Positions 42,501 to 51,275 of a DNA stretch of 56,358 nucleotides are shown piece after piece. The notes under the pieces were generated by a model that ran no database searches, was not told where the DNA came from, and saw nothing but the letters and a program-made list of their open reading frames with translations. How positions within the stretch are numbered: position 1 is the stretch's first letter; every line of letters starts with the position of its first letter. Origin of the DNA: Mycobacterium sp. 1100029.7. Lineage in GTDB: Bacteria > Actinomycetota > Actinomycetes > Mycobacteriales > Mycobacteriaceae. Position numbers and translations under genes: made by a program. The stretch covers positions 1-56,358 of the forward strand of contig NZ_LZSC01000009.1 in NCBI RefSeq assembly GCF_001665235.1, given 5' to 3'.

Positions 42501-45500
42501 CCCGAATACGCCGCGGCGGGATACCGAGCTCCGGCGGACCCGGTCGAGGAGATTCTGGCCGGCATCTACGCCCAGATACTCGATGTGGAACGCGTCGGTG
42601 TCGATGACTCGTTCTTCGACCTTGGCGGGGACAGCATTTCGGCAATGCGGTTGATTGCGGCGATCAACACCAATCTGGATGCGGACCTCGCGGTGCGCAC
42701 CGTGTTCGAGGCGCCCACGGTGTCTCAGCTGGCCCCGCGCATCGGCGAGACCAGCGGCGGGCTGGAACCGTTGGTCGCGGGCCCGCGACCCGCCGTGGTA
42801 CCACTGTCGTTCGCTCAGCACCGGTTGTGGTTCCTCGATCAATTGCAGGGCCCCTCAGCGGTGTACAACGTCGCAACGGCGTTGCGGCTGGATGGGCGGC
42901 TCGACGTCGAGGCATTGGGTACCGCCTTACGCGACGTCGTCGCCCGCCACGAGACCCTGCGTACACTGCTTGTCGCGCAACAGGACTCGCCGCAGCAAGT
43001 GGTGGTACCCATCGGGCAGGTGGCCGTCCCCTGGGATGTCGTCGACGCCGGCACCTGGTCGGCCAGTCAGCTCGAACAGGGCATCGCCGAGGTGGCCTGC
43101 CACACCTTCGACCTGGCCACCGAAATTCCTCTGCGCGCCCGATTATTCCGTCTCAGCGACAACGAGCATGTGCTCGCTGCGGTGGTGCATCATATTGCTG
43201 CTGACGGTTGGTCGATTACCCCGTTGGTGCGTGATTTGGGTGTGGCTTATGCGGGTCGCAGTGTTGGACATGCTCCGGGGTGGGTGGAGTTGCCGGTGCA
43301 GTATGTCGATTACACGCTGTGGCAGCGTGCACAATTCGGCGACCTCGACGACGGCGACAGCCTCCTTGCCGCGCAGCTGGCGTTCTGGGAGCAGACTTTG
43401 GGCGGGTTACCGGAGCGCGTGCAGCTTCCTACCGATCGGCCCTACCCGAGGGTGGCCGATCAGCGCGGCGCGAGTGTCGAGGTCGAATGGTCGGCCGAAC
43501 TGCAGGAGCAGGTTGCCCGGGTGGCGCGTGAGCACAATGCGACCAGTTTTATGGTGGTGCAGGCTGCGTTGGCGGTGTTGTTGTCGAAGGTCAGTGCGAG
43601 TTCGGATGTGGCGGTGGGTTTCCCGATTGCCGGACGGCGCGATGCGGCCTTGGATGATCTGGTCGGGTTTTTTGTCAACACCTTGGTGTTGCGTGTGGAT
43701 TTGGGTGGCGATCTCAGCTTCACTGATGTGCTGGCGCAGGTGCGCCAGCGCAGTCTGGCCGCTTACGAGCACCAGGATGTGCCGTTCGAGGTACTGGTGG
43801 AGCGGCTCAACCCGACTCGTTCCTTGGCGCATCATCCGTTGGTCCAGGTGATGCTGGCCTGGCAGAACCTGCCCGGGCACGGCAGCGTTCCCGGCACCGG
43901 CATGGCCCTGGGCGACGTTCAGGTCACGCCCCTGTCGGTGGATACCCAGTCGGCCCGGATGGATCTGACCTTCTCGTTGGGCGAGCGGTGGACGCCGGCG
44001 GGTGAACCCGCGGGCATCGGCGGCCGGGTGGAGTTCCGCACCGACGTGTTCGACGCGGGCACCATCCGCATGCTCACCGAGCGCCTGCACCGGGTGCTGG
44101 AAGCGATGATCGCGGATCCGTTGCGGGGCTTGTCGGCGTTGGATTTGCTTGATGCTGTTGAGCATGCGCGTTTGGATGAGTTCGGGAACCGGGTGGCGTT
44201 GACGGCTCCGGCGACCGTGATGGTTTCGGTTCCGGCGTTGTTCGCGGTGCAGGTGGCGCGCAGTCCGGAGGCTGTGGCGCTCGTCTGTGGCGAACGTCGT
44301 TGGACGTATCGGGAGCTTGATGAGGCGTCGAGTCGGTTGGCGCATGTGTTGGCTGGTTGTGGTGCGGGTCCGGGTTCGATTGTGGCGCTGGTGTTTACCC
44401 GCTCGGCGGAGGCGGTGGTGTCGATTTTGGCGGTGTTGAAGTGCGGTGCGGCGTATCTGCCGATCGATCCGGCGCTTCCGCAGACTCGCATCGACTTGGT
44501 GTTGGCCGATGCGTTGCCGGTGGTTGTGGTCACCACTGCGGAGCTGGCCGGCCGGCTTGACGGGTGTGGCGTGTTGGTTGTTGATGTTGCGGATCCGGTG
44601 ATCCAGGAGCAGTCCGGTGTGGGGTTGCGGGGTCCGGAGTTGGATGATCTTGCGTATGTGATTTATACCTCGGGGACGACGGGTGTTCCCAAAGGTGTTG
44701 GGGTGAGTCATCGTAACGTTGTCGGGTTGTTTGCTGGGTTGGGTGGGCGGTTTGATCCGGCTGGTGTGTGGTCGCAGTGGCATTCGTTGTCGTTTGATGT
44801 GTCGGTGTGGGAGATTTTTGGGGCGTTGCTCCATGGTGGGCGCCTGGTTGTGGTGTCTGAGGATGTTGCGCGTTCGCCTGATGATTTCCACGCGTTGTTG
44901 GTGGCTGAGCGGGTGACGGTGTTGAGTCAAACTCCTTCGGCGGCGGCGATGTTGGCGTCGCGGGGGTTGGAGGCGACGGTGTTGGTGGTGGCCGGTGAGG
45001 CGTGCCCGATCGAGTTGGTGGATCGGTGGGCTTCTTCGGGTCGGTTGATGCTCAATGCTTATGGGCCGACGGAGGCCACGGTGTATGCGGCGATGAGTGC
45101 GCCGTTGGTGGCGGGCTCGGGTGTGGTGCCTATTGGTGTGCCGGTGTCTGGTGGTGCGGCGTTTGTGCTTGATGGGTCGTTGCGGCCGGTGCCGGTGGGT
45201 GTGGTTGGTGAGTTGTATGTGGCGGGTTCGGGGGTGGCTCAGGGGTATTGGCGTCGTGGGTCGTTGACGGCGTCGCGGTTTGTGGCGTGCCCGTTCGGGG
45301 CGCCGGGCAGTCGGATGTATCGCACCGGGGATGTGGTGTGTTGGGGTGCTGATGGGCAGTTGCGGTATTTGGGCCGTGCCGATGAGCAGGTCAAGATTCG
45401 CGGGTATCGCATCGAGCTCGGGGAGATCCAGAGCGCGTTGTCGGCCCTGGAGGGTGTCGAGCAGGCGGTGGTGATTGCCCGCGAGGACCGCCCCGGCGAT

Positions 45501-48500
45501 AAGCGTCTGGTCGGCTACATCACCGGCTCGGCCGATCCCGCCCACGTGCGCAGCCAGCTGGCTGACCGACTGCCCACTTACATGATCCCCACCGCCGTGG
45601 TGGCCATCTCGACGATTCCGCTGACCCCTAACGGCAAACTCGACACTCGCGCCCTGCCCGCGCCGGATTATCGGGACACCGACCGGTATCGCGCGCCGGA
45701 CAGCGAGGCCGAAAAGATCCTGGCCGGTATTTATGCCGAGGTTCTGGGTGTGGAGCGGGTGGGGGTGCAGGATTCGTTCTTCGATCTTGGTGGGGACAGT
45801 ATTTCGTCGATGCAGGTGGTGACCCGGGCTCGTGCGGCTGGTCTGGTGTGTAAGACCCGTGACATTTTTGTTGAGCAAACCGTGGCTCGACTGGCCCGAG
45901 TGGCCGGCGTCGCTGACGGTGACGAGATCGTCGATGAGGGCGTCGGTGAGTTGCCGGCCACCCCGATCATGCGCTGGCTGCAGGGCGTCGACGGGCCGGT
46001 GGGGGAGTTCAACCAGACCATGCTGGTGCAAGCGCCGGCCGGTGTCGGCGTGGACGACGTCGCAATAGTGTTGCAGGCGTTGGTCGATCGCCATGCCATG
46101 TTGCGGGCACGCGTTGACACCCACCGAGACTGGTCTGTGACGGTTCCCGAGGCCGGCGCCGTGAATGTTCGCGACCACCTGCACTGTGTCGACCTGTTGA
46201 CCGATGAGGCCTTGGTGGTGGCCCGGGAACGGTTGAACCCGGCAGCCGGGGTGATGCTCAGCGCGCTGTGGGTGGCTCCGGCCCGCCAACTCGTGGTGAT
46301 CATTCATCACCTGGCTGTCGACGGCGTCTCCTGGCGAATCCTGCTCGAAGACTTGAACATCGCCTGGGCCCAGCACCACAGTGGACAACCCGTCGTATTG
46401 CCGGCCGGCGGCACCTCCTTCGCCCGGTGGGCCACGTTGCTGGCCGAGCACGCTCAACGCCCGGACATCACGCAGTACGCGGATACCTGGCGGCAGGTGG
46501 CCGCGACTCCCGCCGCGCTGCCCGCAGTGCGTCCCAAGCTGGACACCTACGAAAATGCCGGGCACCTGTCGGCCCAACTGGACGCCGAGACCACCCGGAT
46601 GCTGCTCGGCGACATCCCGGCGGCGTTCCACACCGGAATACACGACATCCTGCTGATCGCGTTCGCGTTGGCGGTCTCGGAATTCCTCGGCAACCACGGC
46701 GCGCCCCTCGGAATCGACGTCGAAGGCCACGGCCGTCACGAAGAGATCGCCGACGTCGACCTGTCCCGCACAGTCGGCTGGTTCACCACCAAATACCCGG
46801 TATCGCTTACCGTCGGCGGCTTGACCTGGTCGCAGATCCTCGCCGGCGATCCCGCACTAGGCGCGGCACTCAAAGACGCCAAGGAACAGCTCCGGAACCT
46901 CCCTGATGGTCTGACCTACGGCCTGCTGCGCTACCTCAACGAAGACGTCGAGCTGGATGGCTTCGATCCACCGATCGGCTTCAATTACCTGGGGCGCCTG
47001 GGCGGCTCGATCGCCGAGCTGTCCGGAGAGCTGTGGCGGGTCAGCGAGGACGGGGCATCGGTCACCGGCATCACGACCGCGGTGCCGATGCCACTGATGC
47101 ACACCGTGGAGCTCAATGCCGTGACCGTCGACACCGATAACGGCCCGCAACTGCACGCCAATTGGACCTGGGCGCCATCAGCGCTTGACCACTCACAAGT
47201 CGACCGGCTGAGCCGGCTGTGGTTCGAGGCGTTGACCGGCATCTGCGCCCACGTGCGCACCGGCGGCGGCGGGTTGACCCCATCCGACATCCTCCCGGCC
47301 CGGCTCAACCAGCACCAAATCGACGAGCTGCAACAGCAATACGACGTCGCCGACGTCCTGCCGCTGACCCCGCTGCAGCAGGGTCTGCTGTTCCACGCCA
47401 ACACCGCGCAGCCGACCGAGGACCATTTGTACGCGGTACAACTCGACTTCACCGTGACCGGTGCCCTGGACGCCGGACGGTTGCACGACGCGATGCGCGC
47501 GGTCGTCGGCCGCCACCCCAACCTGGTAGCCCGGTTCACCCAGCAGTTCGGCGAACCCGTGCAGGTCATCCCGGCCAAGCCCGAAATAGCTTGGCGCGAA
47601 GTGGCACTCGAAGGCACGGCGATAGTCGTCGAGGAGCTGCAACGGCTCTGCGCAGAGGAACGGGCCGGGGTCTACGACCTGGCCGCGCAATCGCCGCTTC
47701 GGATGGCGCTGGTGCGCGTGGCCGACGGCCGGCACCGGTTGGTGCTCACGATGCACCACATCGTGATCGACGGCTGGTCGTTGCCGATCCTGCTGGGGGA
47801 GTTCTTCGCCGAATATTACGGGCATCGGTTGCCCGCGGCTGTGCCCTATCGGCGGTTCGCTACCTGGTTAGCCGATCGTGATCTGGTCGCTGCCCGTGAC
47901 GCGTGGCGTAACGTGTTGGCCGGCTTCGACATTCCGACTCTGGTCGGTCCGCCACAGCGCACCCAGCTCGGCGCTCGCGGCGTCAGCTCCCATACGGTGT
48001 CAGCCGAGACGACGCGGGGGCTCGGTGAGCTGGCACGGTCCTGCCACACCACGGTCAATACCTTGCTGCAGGCCGCGTGGGCGCAACTGCTGTGCTGGAT
48101 GACCGGTCAACACGATGTCGCATTCGGCACCACCGTCTCCGGTCGCCCGGAGGATCTGATCGGCGCCGAATCCATGGTCGGCCTGATGATCAACACCGTC
48201 CCGGTGCGGGCGAACATCGCGGCGGCAACCACCACCGCGGAGCTGATCGCGCACCTGCAAAGCAATTTCAACGCCACACTCGAGCATCAGCATCTGGCGC
48301 TCAGTGAGATTCACCGAATTACCGGTCAGGACAAGCTTTTCGACACGCTGTTCGCCTACGAGAACTACCCGATCGATACCGGTGCCCTGTCCGCAGACCA
48401 CGAACTGGCCCTCACCGACGCCTCCGTCCGCGAATACAACCACTATCCGCTGACGATGCAGGCGGCCATGTCGGGCCACACGTTGGGCCTGCGCGTCGAG

Positions 48501-51215
48501 TACGACTCCGAGGTCATCGACGCGCAGACGGCCGGCGCACTGGGCGCCCGGATGGAGCGGGTACTGAACGCGATGGTGGCCGACCCGGGCGGTCGGCTCT
48601 CCTCGGTGGATCTGCTCGACGAGCCGGAGCGCTCCCGTCTGGACGAGTTCGGTCATCGTTCGGTGCTTACCGAGTCGGCTGCCATGCCGGACTCGATCCC
48701 GGCGCTGTTCGCCACACATGTGGCAGCAACACCGGACGCGGTGGCGATCAACTGGGGTGGCGACTCGCTGACCTACCGAGAGGTTGACGAGGCGGCCAAC
48801 CGGTTGGCGCACGTGCTGGCCGAGCAAGGCGCAGGGCCGGGACAGTCTGTGGCGCTGCTGTTTTCGCGATCGGCGCAGGCCGTCGTCGCGATCCTGGCGG
48901 TACTCAAGACCGGAGCGGCGTACCTGCCGATCGACCCGGGTGCACCGGCGAACCGGATCAGGTTCATGCTCTCCGACGCCGCCCCGATCGCCGCGATCAC
49001 CACATCGGGCCTGCGATCGCGGCTACCCGGGTCCGACCTGCGGATCATCGAAGTCGACGACGCGCAGAATCAGTCGAGGCCGGCGACGCCATTGCCGGCA
49101 CCCGCGCCCGACGACGTCGCCTACCTCATCTACACCTCGGGTACCACCGGGGTGCCCAAGGGAGTGGCGGTCACCCACCGCAATGTGACCCGGCTGCTGG
49201 CGTCATTGGACGCGGGCCTGCCGCGTGCGGGGGTCTGGACCCAAAGCCACACCTACGCCTTCGACGTCGCGGTGTGGGAAATATTCGGTGCGCTGCTGCG
49301 CGGTGGGCGCCTGGTAGTGGTGCCCGAGCTGGTGGCGCGCTCGCCCGAGGACTTCCACGCCTTGATGGTCGCCGAAGAGGTGACCGTGTTGACCCAGACG
49401 CCATCAGCGGTGGCGATGTTGTCGCCGGACGGTCTGGATTCGGTGGCCCTGGTGATGGTCGGCGAGGCATGCCCGGTCGAGGTGCTGCAACGGTGGGCGC
49501 CCGGCCGCGTGATGGTCAACGCCTACGGCCCGACCGAGACCACCATGTGTGTGGCGATCAGCGCACCGCTGACGCCAGACTCGAGTGTTCCGATCGGCTC
49601 GCCGGTGCCGGGTGCGGCGTTGTTCGTGCTCGACGCCTGGCTGCGTCCGGTTCCCGAAGGGGTGGTCGGAGAGCTGTATGTCGCCGGCGACGGCGTCGGG
49701 TCCGGGTACCTGCGGCGTTCGGCACTGACCGCGTCGCGCTTCGTGGCCTGCCCGTTCGGCGGCCCCGGCCAGCGGATGTACCGCACCGGCGACCTGGTGT
49801 GCTGGGACCCCAACGGGCAGTTGCGCTACCTGGGCCGCGCCGACGAGCAGGTCAAGATCCGCGGCTACCGCATCGAACTCGGCGAGGTGCAAACGGCACT
49901 GGCCGACCTGGATGACGTCGAGCAGGCGGTGGTGATCGCCCGCGAGGACCGCACCGGCGACAAACGCCTGGTGGGATACATCACCGGCAACGCCGACCCT
50001 GCCGAGGTGCGTTCCGCGCTGGCGCAGCGGCTACCGGGCTACATGGTCCCGGCGGCCGTGGTGGGTCTGGACGCACTGCCGTTGACGGTCAACGGGAAAC
50101 TGGACACCCGCGCCTTACCGGCACCCGAATACGCCGCCGGCGTGTATCGCGCGCCGGCCAACCCGACCGAAGAAGTCCTGGCCGGCATCTACGCCGAGGT
50201 GCTCGGCGTCGACCGAGTTGGTGCCGACGATTCGTTCTTCGACCTCGGCGGCGACAGCATTTCGGCGATGCGGCTGATTGCGGCAATCAACACCAAACTT
50301 GATGCGGGGCTGGCGGTGCGCAGCGTGTTCGACGCACCGTCGGTGCGGGGATTGAGCCAACTGCTGGGCACCCCAATGACCTTCGCGCAGGAACTGGTGC
50401 CGGTTCAGGCGCTGCAGAAGGGCACCGGCGTCCCGCTGTTCTGCGTCCACCCGGCGGGCGGGCTGAGCTGGTCGTATCAGGCCCTGAGCAGCCACCTGGA
50501 TCGCCCGGTCGCCGGAATCCAGCAGGTCCTGCAGGCAGAAGAGGCCGAACCTCGCTCCATTCGGGAGATGGCGGAGAGCTACGCCGACAGGATCGAGAAG
50601 ATCCATCCCACCGGACCGTGCAATGTTCTCGGCTGGTCATTCGGGGGGGTGGTCGCCCACGAACTCGCGATCGAGTTGCAGCGGCGCGGGCGCATCATTG
50701 CGGGCCTCGTCGTCCTTGATGCGCAACCCGGTCCCGACAGCAGGTTCATCCTGCCCGGGCTCACCTTCGACCTCAATGGCGGCGACCACGACGAGTCGCT
50801 GACCTACGAGCAGGTCGAAGAACTGGTACGCGAACTCAGTGCCATCAATCCGTCTTGGTACGAACAATTTTTCGACTTGCTCGTGAAGAACTTGAACAAC
50901 AACATTGCGTTGTACCGCCTTCATACGCCCCGGGTTTTCGACGGCGACATCACCATATTTTCGGCGGTGCGGGAACAGGCCGATCGCAGTTCTTACCTCG
51001 CGCGCAGTTGGCGGCCCTACATTTCCGGCGACATCATCGTGCATCCCGTGGATTGCACGCACCACGCGATGTTGAATGCGGAATCGGTGGACAAGTACGG
51101 CGAGGAGCTCAAGAATTCATTACGGCGCGCGCAACGTGAAATTCGATTCGCATCAGAGGTTCGACTTGAGGCAAGAGCACACGACGGAGAGTTCAAAGGC
51201 GAGCGCGCCGGGTGA
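20055..51215 (+). CDS. eight-module nonribosomal peptide synthetase, 10,386 aa
   Basis: A single uninterrupted frame of 31.2 kb, about 1.1 MDa, building a peptide on thiolated carrier domains. Order: C-A-T-E / C-A-nMT-T / C-A-T / C-A-T / C-A-T-E / C-A-T / C-A-T-E / C-A-T-TE. Carrier serines (in G-G-D-S) are at about residues 983, 2881, 3935, 4987, 6042, 7527, 8582 and 10068. All eight C domains keep HHxxxDG. Those after E domains (modules 2, 6, 8) begin LPLTPxQQGLLFH, and modules 3, 4, 5 and 7 begin PLSFAQxRLWF, matching the stereochemistry expected. The first C domain ([12 protein letters not shown]) sits at the very N-terminus, as in lipopeptide synthetases that acylate residue 1. The product is probably a lipo-octapeptide with D residues at 1, 5 and 7 and N-methyl at 2. 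Start is GTG 20055 (GGGGGG upstream) or ATG 20061. Confidence 0.95.
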   Translation: MEMDDRALPLTRGQLDIWLAQQTGDSGPEWQLGQFVRIEGVVDPDLLEQAIRQALQEAEPLRATFFEVDGEVFQRAIENPDITLDFHDLTGADDPARAAREMATSIQRTPMPLDGFLLRFALFRTQPDEYYWFTSCHHIVIDGSAIGLVGRRIAAIYSAMVAGAPASPAFFGSLRDLIGIELEYEASNDYLEDQAYWSQNLPSAGGPDIASPPNPGDLQSYWPSAPVQLEAAAVARIKQLSKQLRVRQSAVITAACALLVRTYCEDGSDEVVFDFPVSRRMLPESKTLPGMITGVVPLVLKTLPTSTVADFCQHVDTKTREALRHQRFPVQTLSADGGVRAERRAANRVVVNFILARLALDLGGVPATATFTTFGPVAHFGLFFLGYGGQNFLSTVGAGQPFSHFDAAELAQRFERVLAAMADDSTRQLSSMSAMDETERMRLDAFGNRSVLTAPATTPVSVPALFAEHVAGTPDATAMSFGDRSWTYRELDEAANRLAHLLADHKAGPGQSVALLFSRSPEAVIAMLAVLKTGAAYLPIDPTSPPARIEFMLADADPVAAVTTAELADMLSGRGLVVIDADDPAIGAEPSTALAPPDGAATAYLIYTSGTTGTPKGVAVPHRGVTKLLSSLDAGLPSAGVWSQSHSYAFDMSVWEIFGALLRGGRLVVVPEEVTRSIDDFHALLVAEEVTVLSQTPSAVRMLSPEGLDSTALVIGAEACPAEVVDKWAPGRVMVNAYGPSETTMCVAISAPLTAGSPVVPIGSPVAGAALFVLDGWLRPVPTGVVGELYVAGDGVAVGYSGRAGLTGSRFVACPFGAPGMRMYRTGDLVCWDGDGQLRYLGRADEQVKIRGYRIEVGEVQTALAAVDGVEQSVVIAREDRPGDKRLVGYVTGTADPLAIRAALADRLPAYMVPASMVVLEALPLTVNGKLDTRALPAPEYTGGEYRAPANPVEETLADTYAQVLGLERVGVDESFFELGGDSILSMQVVARARAAGLLCRPRDVFVEQTVARLARVTTRSDDADTLLDEGVGPVVATPIMRWLNNIEGPIEQFNQSVLVEAPAAATEADATVVLQALLDRHAMLRACAADSANGWSLTVPDVGSVDARACLHTVDALSDEALVAARSRLDPEAGMMVSALWIGSSRQLVLTIHHLAVDAVSWWILLEDLNTAWAQHRAGQPVVLPATGTSFARWSNVLQQHAGTAGVLEQAQAWEQVAQLPPALPTVRPDLDTYATAQNLSVSLNAEITSVLLGEVPTAFHAGIHEILLIAYGLAWAEFLGTGGSPIGIDVEGHGRHEELAADVDLSHTVGWFTTKYPVSLAVGGLSWAQVAAGDAGLGARVKDAKEQLRALPDGLTYGLLRYLNDGIELGGADPTIGFNYLGRLGAAVHEMSDDLWSIGPEGMSITDAASAVPMPLAHTVELNAVTVDTETGPEIHANWTWAPSVLDHAAVTRLSQLWFDALTGICAHVRSGGGGLTPSDIVPARLTQRQIDELQTQFRIADVLPLTPLQQGLLFHSGAAAHGDEDMYAVQLDFTMTGPLDPQRLRDAVQTVITRHPHLVARFCDQFDEPVQIIPADAEVQWRYVELGVDDHEEQIQRLCADERAAVCDFADQPAFRALLIRTGEQQHQFVLTNHHIVLDGWSLPILLREIFTIYFGERLPAAAPYRSFITWLAERDLDAARAAWGGVLADFETPTLLGPEDGLGLGRRGFHSVRVPEQTTRALSELARVCHTTISTVLQGAYALLLISITGQRDVVFGTARSRAGELDVAGADSMVGLLINTVPVRATISTETSTADLVRQLQQDYGNTLEHQHLALSEIHKITGHDRLFDTAFVYENYPIDTDALASIHDLTIADIANREYNHFPLTVEALPGRELDLRVEYDTDVFAAADIVKLIDRLRRVLVAMTADPTRRLSSVDLLDTGERNLVLSQWSGAGIDAPTGIAPQLLAATAAARPDAIALVDGDRRWSYQQLDEWSTRVARVLIDAGVGPERAAAVAMDRCAELVVAWWAVVKAGGIYVPVDQAQPTERIATVLNAVAAVCVLTCGRDTLDAAGSRPVLRIDDLDLSGRGTDPITDAQRLHPLDVDNTAYVIFTSGSTGAPKGVAVTHAGLLGVVAAQRTMFQLTADARVLMVAAPTFDASLFEVLLAVDSGGALVVTPPDIYAAEALTALVQAQQVSAAVLTPTVLSSLDEERLGGLDTLLTVGEACPQELVATWAPGRRMVNAYGPSETTIWVTASAPLVAGEQVTIGAPIPGVCALVLDAWLKPAPAGVVGELYLAGRGLANGYVGRVGLTAERFVANPYGATGERMYRTGDLVRWTPAGTLQYLGRADHQIKLRGQRLELGEIENTMLACPQVTQAATVVHHGPNGGAHLVAYVTLNHDETADHDAEIVEEWQHIYDDLYGAEAGAPKFGMDFRGWNSSYTGEAIPLEEMAEWRAATVDRILALQPKCALEIGAGSGLILSQIAPHCSRYVATDMSPVAIENLRGSLERLQIPWRDRVELRAQPAHVTEGLPQGYFDTIIVNSVVQYFPNAGYLADLIENAIGLLAPGGSLFIGDVRNHGLQSAFQTGIALARDPGADSADIRQRVHHATLSEPELLLAPQFFTMWAAEQESVAGLDIQVKRGLGDNELNRYRYDVVIHKAPAPVRSLAETPVWTWAQCAGLSGLRSRLDSHRPEAVRISDIPQAGVASDVRIEQALAAGMPTADALVQARALTDSVVAEELHLLGADAGYQVAVTWGSQPGTLDAVFLVTEGYPAPPLADLHQAPAKAHRRSAYANDPRTNTKISAVRERLIAWLPEYMVPAHIIVLDDFPLTASGKLDRRALPAPEYQDADRYRAPAGAVEEILAGIYAQVLGLDQVGVDDSFFDLGGDSLLAMRLMSAVNAALDTDLSVRTVFEASTVAQLAPRIRGDAARLEPLVAGERPAVLPLSFAQNRLWFIDQMQGPSPIYNIAVSLRLRGRLDPDALALALADVVGRHESLRTVFTSSDGVPQQVIIPAERAEFGFHVADATGWPQARLDEAVEAVAAHAFDLATESPLYTELFKLAVDDHLLVAVVHHIAADGSSLTPFARDLGVAYASRCAGHVPGWPELPVQYADYALWQRTQLGDADDSASPIRAQLDYWEQTLAGMPERLQLPTDRPYPPVADHHGARVATEWPAELQQQITRVARAHNATSFMVVQAAFATLLSKISSSSDVAVGFPIAGRREAALDDLVGFFVNTLVLRVDLTGDPTFVELLAQVRRRSLAAFEHQDVPFELLVERLNPARSLTHHPLIQVLLGWENFSGHDENAAGLVLGDLHVTPMPVDTHTARMDLTFSLAERWTEDGQNAGIGVMAEFRTDVFDAGSVEALIDRLQRVLMAVTAEPEQPVSSVDLLHPAEHARLERWGNEAVLTRPTTPSSVPALFAAQSARTPEAVALVGEGRSMTYRELDEAANRLANLLCTHGAGPGSSVALMFPRMPEAIVAILAVMKSGAAYLPLDPALPAARVEFMLGDAAPIAAITTAELTARFAGFELAVIDVADPQITQQSATAPPAPAPDDLAHIIYTSGTTGVPKGVAVTQNNVVQLFDALEIGVELTPEQVWTQFHSYAFDFSVWEIWGALLHGGRLVVVPESVSRSPEEFHALLVSEQVTVLTQTPSAVGMLSVEGLDGTALVIGAEPCPPELVDRWAPDRVMVNVYGPTETTMWACKSAPLRAGSGFPPIGSPVSRAAFFVLDGSLRPVPIGVVGELYLAGDGVGVGYWRRSDLTASRFVPCPFGAPGKRMYRTGDLVCWRPDGQLRYFGRADEQVKIRGYRIELGEIQSALLEFAGVEQAVVVAREDSPGDKRLVGYITGTADPARARAALADRLPAYMVPAAVVSLGALPITVNGKLDARALPAPDYQNVDRYRAPSTAVEETLAGIYAAVLNVERVGVDDSFFDLGGDSLSTMRLIAAINTALDADLPVRIVFEAPTVAQLAPRIEESAGRLEPLTAGERPAEIPLSFAQTRLWFVDQLQGPSPVYNMAAALRLRGRLNAGALCVAVTDVVDRHESLRTLFPAPQGSPHQVIIPAAQADFGWDIVDATEWSQTQLDEAITAATHHRFDLAAEVPLRVRLFAVAEHEHILVIVVHHIAADGLSLAPFGADLGAAYASRCVGRAPAWTELAVQYADYTLWQRAQFGDLDDSDSRIGAQLAYWEQTLAGMPDRLQLPTDRPYPRVTDLRGATVAVDWPAELQQQISRIAREHNATSFMVVQAALAVLLSKISSSSDVAVGFPIAGRRDPALDPLIGFFVNTLVLRVDTAGDPSFADLLVRVQARSLEAFEHQDVPFELLVERLNPTRSLTHHPLVQVMLAWQNFAGHDDPAAGLALDGLDVSSVSLDDESARMDLVFSLAERWNELGGPAGIGGRVEYRTDVYDAHTIEMLVERLHRVLVAMTAEPERRLSSLDVLDDAERARLDELGNRGVLAIPSKAAVAIPTLFAQQVARAPEAVALVCDGRSITYGELDEASNRLAQLLVGYGAGPGTRVALLSARSAEAIAAILAVLKTGAAYLPIDPAVPDTRIEFLLADAEPVAVVTTAELAARLDGYRVPIVDVDDPAVHTQPDTALPVPSPDDIAYVIYTSGTTGTPKGVAVTHQNVTQLLASLDAGLPAAGVWTQSHSLAFDVSVWEIFGALLRGGRLVVVPESVTRSPEDFHALLIADGVTILTQTPSAVGVLAREGLESVAVVMAGEACPAEVVNDWAPGRVLINAYGPTETTMCVAISAPLSAGTAVVPIGVPVPNAALFVLDEWLRPVPAGVVGELYVAGHGLASGYLGRAELTSSRFVACPFGAPGSRMYRTGDLVRWGTDGQLQCLGRADEQVKIRGYRIELGEVQSALARVDGVRQAVVVAREDRPGDKRLVGYVTGTTQPAQARATLAERLPAYMVPAAVVVLPELPVTVNGKLDTRALPTPEYSAGEYRAPGNAVEEILAGIFAQVLGVQRVGVDDSFFDLGGDSISAMRVIAAVNTTLNTGLVVRSVFEAPTVAQLATRVDEGVSWLEPLVATERPDVLPLSFAQSRLWFLEQLQGPSAIYNMAVALRLDGRLDVEALGTALRDVVARHESLRTIFVAPQGTPQQVVLPVDRIDVAWQVVDATEWPQQQLDTAIEEASRYAFDVQVELPLRATLFRIAEHSYVLVALVHHIAADGWSITPLVRDLGVAYAGRSVGHAPGWVELPVQYVDYTLWQRAQFGDLDDGDSLLAAQLAFWEQTLGGLPERVQLPTDRPYPRVADQRGASVEVEWSAELQEQVARVAREHNATSFMVVQAALAVLLSKVSASSDVAVGFPIAGRRDAALDDLVGFFVNTLVLRVDLGGDLSFTDVLAQVRQRSLAAYEHQDVPFEVLVERLNPTRSLAHHPLVQVMLAWQNLPGHGSVPGTGMALGDVQVTPLSVDTQSARMDLTFSLGERWTPAGEPAGIGGRVEFRTDVFDAGTIRMLTERLHRVLEAMIADPLRGLSALDLLDAVEHARLDEFGNRVALTAPATVMVSVPALFAVQVARSPEAVALVCGERRWTYRELDEASSRLAHVLAGCGAGPGSIVALVFTRSAEAVVSILAVLKCGAAYLPIDPALPQTRIDLVLADALPVVVVTTAELAGRLDGCGVLVVDVADPVIQEQSGVGLRGPELDDLAYVIYTSGTTGVPKGVGVSHRNVVGLFAGLGGRFDPAGVWSQWHSLSFDVSVWEIFGALLHGGRLVVVSEDVARSPDDFHALLVAERVTVLSQTPSAAAMLASRGLEATVLVVAGEACPIELVDRWASSGRLMLNAYGPTEATVYAAMSAPLVAGSGVVPIGVPVSGGAAFVLDGSLRPVPVGVVGELYVAGSGVAQGYWRRGSLTASRFVACPFGAPGSRMYRTGDVVCWGADGQLRYLGRADEQVKIRGYRIELGEIQSALSALEGVEQAVVIAREDRPGDKRLVGYITGSADPAHVRSQLADRLPTYMIPTAVVAISTIPLTPNGKLDTRALPAPDYRDTDRYRAPDSEAEKILAGIYAEVLGVERVGVQDSFFDLGGDSISSMQVVTRARAAGLVCKTRDIFVEQTVARLARVAGVADGDEIVDEGVGELPATPIMRWLQGVDGPVGEFNQTMLVQAPAGVGVDDVAIVLQALVDRHAMLRARVDTHRDWSVTVPEAGAVNVRDHLHCVDLLTDEALVVARERLNPAAGVMLSALWVAPARQLVVIIHHLAVDGVSWRILLEDLNIAWAQHHSGQPVVLPAGGTSFARWATLLAEHAQRPDITQYADTWRQVAATPAALPAVRPKLDTYENAGHLSAQLDAETTRMLLGDIPAAFHTGIHDILLIAFALAVSEFLGNHGAPLGIDVEGHGRHEEIADVDLSRTVGWFTTKYPVSLTVGGLTWSQILAGDPALGAALKDAKEQLRNLPDGLTYGLLRYLNDTSDIENSDPPIGFNYLGRQGGAALLSDEMWRPASDGWSLTGAASAIPMPLMHTLGLNAVTVDTDNGPQLHANWTWAPSALDHSQVDRLGRLWFEALTGICAHVRSGGGGLTPSDILPARLNQHQIDELQQQYDVADVLPLTPVQQGLLFHANTARAGDDLYAGQLDITVSGPLEADRLRDAVHTMISRHPHLVARFCDQFDEPVQLIIADPAAAWRYVELPDQVDVEEQVQSLCAAERTAVCGLADQPAFRVACIRTAADQHRLVLTNHHIVLDGWSMPILLGEIFAGYYGQPLPAAPPYRNFVRWLADRDVDAARAVWSQVFAGFDTPTLVGGQGRTELGQQSAQSFELPADLTHAVNELARSCRTTVNTVLQGAFAQLLCWMTGQCDVVFGTTVSGRPEDLIGAESMVGLMINTVPVRANISATTTTTDLLNQLQGAYNDTLEHQHLALTEIHRITGQDTLFDTLFAYENYPIDATALSGEHELAVAGITTRESTHYPLTVQVQPGEQLRLRVEFDTDVFNAPGIEILVERLQRLLEAMTSEPERRLSSLDVLDTAEHHKLDNWGERAVLTQSATAASIPTLFAAQSARTPDAVAITCRGQAVSYGELDEASNRLAHLLIAHGVGPGECVALLFTRSAEAIAAILAVLKTGAAYLPMDPAHPAARIGFMVSDAQPIAAITTTELVDRFDDYDLAVLDVEDPAVHTKPATAVCASAPDDLAHIIYTSGTTGVPKGMAVTHQNVTRLFDAPDVGVELGPQQVWTQFHSYAFDFSVWEIWGALLHGGRLVVVPESVARSPKDFHALLVAEKVTVFSQTPAAVRMLSPEGLDGVSLVIGAEPVSVELVDRWAPGRSMFNVYGPTETTIFASVSSPLTAGAGAPPIGSPVPGAALFVLDGWLRPVPAGVVGELYVAGRGVGSGYVRRSGLTSSRFVACPFGAPGTRMYRTGDLVCWGPDGQLQYVGRADQQVKIRGYRIELGEVEAALAGLDGVEHAAVIAREDRAGDKRLVGYITGTADPADLRTRLGDLLPGYMVPAAVVVLPDLPVTVNGKLDIRALPAPEYAAAGYRAPADPVEEILAGIYAQILDVERVGVDDSFFDLGGDSISAMRLIAAINTNLDADLAVRTVFEAPTVSQLAPRIGETSGGLEPLVAGPRPAVVPLSFAQHRLWFLDQLQGPSAVYNVATALRLDGRLDVEALGTALRDVVARHETLRTLLVAQQDSPQQVVVPIGQVAVPWDVVDAGTWSASQLEQGIAEVACHTFDLATEIPLRARLFRLSDNEHVLAAVVHHIAADGWSITPLVRDLGVAYAGRSVGHAPGWVELPVQYVDYTLWQRAQFGDLDDGDSLLAAQLAFWEQTLGGLPERVQLPTDRPYPRVADQRGASVEVEWSAELQEQVARVAREHNATSFMVVQAALAVLLSKVSASSDVAVGFPIAGRRDAALDDLVGFFVNTLVLRVDLGGDLSFTDVLAQVRQRSLAAYEHQDVPFEVLVERLNPTRSLAHHPLVQVMLAWQNLPGHGSVPGTGMALGDVQVTPLSVDTQSARMDLTFSLGERWTPAGEPAGIGGRVEFRTDVFDAGTIRMLTERLHRVLEAMIADPLRGLSALDLLDAVEHARLDEFGNRVALTAPATVMVSVPALFAVQVARSPEAVALVCGERRWTYRELDEASSRLAHVLAGCGAGPGSIVALVFTRSAEAVVSILAVLKCGAAYLPIDPALPQTRIDLVLADALPVVVVTTAELAGRLDGCGVLVVDVADPVIQEQSGVGLRGPELDDLAYVIYTSGTTGVPKGVGVSHRNVVGLFAGLGGRFDPAGVWSQWHSLSFDVSVWEIFGALLHGGRLVVVSEDVARSPDDFHALLVAERVTVLSQTPSAAAMLASRGLEATVLVVAGEACPIELVDRWASSGRLMLNAYGPTEATVYAAMSAPLVAGSGVVPIGVPVSGGAAFVLDGSLRPVPVGVVGELYVAGSGVAQGYWRRGSLTASRFVACPFGAPGSRMYRTGDVVCWGADGQLRYLGRADEQVKIRGYRIELGEIQSALSALEGVEQAVVIAREDRPGDKRLVGYITGSADPAHVRSQLADRLPTYMIPTAVVAISTIPLTPNGKLDTRALPAPDYRDTDRYRAPDSEAEKILAGIYAEVLGVERVGVQDSFFDLGGDSISSMQVVTRARAAGLVCKTRDIFVEQTVARLARVAGVADGDEIVDEGVGELPATPIMRWLQGVDGPVGEFNQTMLVQAPAGVGVDDVAIVLQALVDRHAMLRARVDTHRDWSVTVPEAGAVNVRDHLHCVDLLTDEALVVARERLNPAAGVMLSALWVAPARQLVVIIHHLAVDGVSWRILLEDLNIAWAQHHSGQPVVLPAGGTSFARWATLLAEHAQRPDITQYADTWRQVAATPAALPAVRPKLDTYENAGHLSAQLDAETTRMLLGDIPAAFHTGIHDILLIAFALAVSEFLGNHGAPLGIDVEGHGRHEEIADVDLSRTVGWFTTKYPVSLTVGGLTWSQILAGDPALGAALKDAKEQLRNLPDGLTYGLLRYLNEDVELDGFDPPIGFNYLGRLGGSIAELSGELWRVSEDGASVTGITTAVPMPLMHTVELNAVTVDTDNGPQLHANWTWAPSALDHSQVDRLSRLWFEALTGICAHVRTGGGGLTPSDILPARLNQHQIDELQQQYDVADVLPLTPLQQGLLFHANTAQPTEDHLYAVQLDFTVTGALDAGRLHDAMRAVVGRHPNLVARFTQQFGEPVQVIPAKPEIAWREVALEGTAIVVEELQRLCAEERAGVYDLAAQSPLRMALVRVADGRHRLVLTMHHIVIDGWSLPILLGEFFAEYYGHRLPAAVPYRRFATWLADRDLVAARDAWRNVLAGFDIPTLVGPPQRTQLGARGVSSHTVSAETTRGLGELARSCHTTVNTLLQAAWAQLLCWMTGQHDVAFGTTVSGRPEDLIGAESMVGLMINTVPVRANIAAATTTAELIAHLQSNFNATLEHQHLALSEIHRITGQDKLFDTLFAYENYPIDTGALSADHELALTDASVREYNHYPLTMQAAMSGHTLGLRVEYDSEVIDAQTAGALGARMERVLNAMVADPGGRLSSVDLLDEPERSRLDEFGHRSVLTESAAMPDSIPALFATHVAATPDAVAINWGGDSLTYREVDEAANRLAHVLAEQGAGPGQSVALLFSRSAQAVVAILAVLKTGAAYLPIDPGAPANRIRFMLSDAAPIAAITTSGLRSRLPGSDLRIIEVDDAQNQSRPATPLPAPAPDDVAYLIYTSGTTGVPKGVAVTHRNVTRLLASLDAGLPRAGVWTQSHTYAFDVAVWEIFGALLRGGRLVVVPELVARSPEDFHALMVAEEVTVLTQTPSAVAMLSPDGLDSVALVMVGEACPVEVLQRWAPGRVMVNAYGPTETTMCVAISAPLTPDSSVPIGSPVPGAALFVLDAWLRPVPEGVVGELYVAGDGVGSGYLRRSALTASRFVACPFGGPGQRMYRTGDLVCWDPNGQLRYLGRADEQVKIRGYRIELGEVQTALADLDDVEQAVVIAREDRTGDKRLVGYITGNADPAEVRSALAQRLPGYMVPAAVVGLDALPLTVNGKLDTRALPAPEYAAGVYRAPANPTEEVLAGIYAEVLGVDRVGADDSFFDLGGDSISAMRLIAAINTKLDAGLAVRSVFDAPSVRGLSQLLGTPMTFAQELVPVQALQKGTGVPLFCVHPAGGLSWSYQALSSHLDRPVAGIQQVLQAEEAEPRSIREMAESYADRIEKIHPTGPCNVLGWSFGGVVAHELAIELQRRGRIIAGLVVLDAQPGPDSRFILPGLTFDLNGGDHDESLTYEQVEELVRELSAINPSWYEQFFDLLVKNLNNNIALYRLHTPRVFDGDITIFSAVREQADRSSYLARSWRPYISGDIIVHPVDCTHHAMLNAESVDKYGEELKNSLRRAQREIRFASEVRLEARAHDGEFKGERAG
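24550..28800 (+). other. NRPS module 2: C-A-nMT-T
   Basis: DCL-type C domain (HHIVLDG at 1637) accepting a D residue from module 1. The A domain ([11 protein letters not shown] near 2099) is split by an N-methyltransferase insert, about residues 2400-2795, with SAM-binding L-E-I-G-A-G-S-G (E2460). The A10 lysine (SGKLD) follows the insert. Carrier Ser2881. Pocket code read as D-A-F-V-L-V-A-I-W-K, no confident match; a branched aliphatic residue would fit. Adds an N-methyl-L-amino acid. Confidence 0.85.
28830..31980 (+). other. NRPS module 3: C-A-T
   Basis: LCL-type C domain ([18 protein letters not shown] at 3066), A domain with [10 protein letters not shown] (about 3556), carrier Ser3935. 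Pocket code D-F-W-T-V-G-V-M-W-K, similar to module 6 and unlike modules 1, 4 and 8. Adds an L residue. The side chain is not confidently predictable. Confidence 0.85.
31990..35130 (+). other. NRPS module 4: C-A-T, predicted Phe-like
   Basis: LCL-type C domain (HHIAADG at 4120), A domain with [10 protein letters not shown], carrier Ser4987. Pocket code D-V-W-T-V-A-A-M-C-K. The classic GrsA Phe code is D-A-W-T-I-A-A-I-C-K, so seven of ten are identical and the rest conservative; L-Phe or a close aromatic is the best guess. Confidence 0.85.
35140..39715 (+). other. NRPS module 5: C-A-T-E
   Basis: LCL-type C domain (HHIAADG at 5172), A domain with pocket code D-V-W-S-V-A-A-V-Y-K, carrier Ser6042, and E domain with [10 protein letters not shown] at 6211. 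From the C-domain histidines to mid-E this module is almost identical in DNA to module 7. Adds a D residue, expected to be the same as residue 7. Confidence 0.85.
35563..39289 (+). repeat. 3.7-kb direct repeat, copy 1 (NRPS module 5)
   Basis: These 3,727 bases match 43183-46909 with, by eye, a single difference (C at 39185, G at 46805). The repeat begins just before the C-domain HHIAADG codons and ends in the E domain; similarity with a few changes continues to about 39322. Offset is exactly 7,620 bp, or 2,540 codons, so frame is kept. Confidence 0.9.
39725..42760 (+). other. NRPS module 6: C-A-T
   Basis: DCL-type C domain ([20 protein letters not shown] at 6692), A domain with [10 protein letters not shown], carrier Ser7527. 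Pocket code D-F-W-S-V-G-V-I-F-K resembles module 3 at seven of ten positions, so residues 3 and 6 are probably chemically related. Adds an L residue. Confidence 0.85.
42770..47340 (+). other. NRPS module 7: C-A-T-E, copy of module 5
   Basis: LCL-type C domain whose N-terminal third differs from module 5, but which becomes identical just before HHIAADG (7712). The A domain (code D-V-W-S-V-A-A-V-Y-K), carrier Ser8582 and most of the E domain ([10 protein letters not shown] at 8751) are the same protein sequence as in module 5. The E domain C-terminus diverges again. Adds a D residue identical to residue 5. Confidence 0.85.
43183..46909 (+). repeat. 3.7-kb direct repeat, copy 2 (NRPS module 7)
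   Basis: Second copy of the block at 35563-39289. The sequence on both sides differs between copies, so both are genuine loci rather than one read twice. The copies encode identical C (C-terminal two-thirds), A, T and E (most) segments; the single base change is silent. Confidence 0.9.
47345..51215 (+). other. NRPS module 8: C-A-T-TE, chain release
   Basis: DCL-type C domain (HHIVIDG at 9234), A domain with code D-V-W-T-V-V-A-M-C-K (aromatic-like), carrier Ser10068, then a type I thioesterase, about residues 10110-10360. Its nucleophile is Ser10195 in G-W-S-F-G-G. Asp10222 in V-V-L-D-A lies 27 residues on, the same spacing as in surfactin TE, and His10336 or His10337 (C-T-H-H-A-M-L) completes the triad. 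Releases the octapeptide by hydrolysis or cyclisation; which one is not readable. Confidence 0.88.
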
Positions 51216-51226
51216 GAGCGCTCGCC
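51198..51226 (+). terminator. GC-rich hairpin across the NRPS stop codon
   Basis: GGCGAGCGC (51198-51206) pairs perfectly with GCGCTCGCC (51218-51226); the 11-nt loop contains the TGA stop. No U-tract follows. It may terminate the mbtH-NRPS transcript or slow 3' decay, and it would separate the NRPS from the regulator gene that starts 61 bp downstream. Confidence 0.4.
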
Positions 51227-51275
51227 GGCTCGATGCCGGGAGCCTTAACCACCGCAAACCTGACCCATTACCTTT

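Noticed and set aside
35563..46909. Possibility that the 3.7-kb repeat is an assembly duplicate
   Set aside because: Flanks differ on both sides, the offset keeps the frame, and weaker similarity at the same offset extends beyond the repeat, so real duplication is more likely; long reads would settle it.
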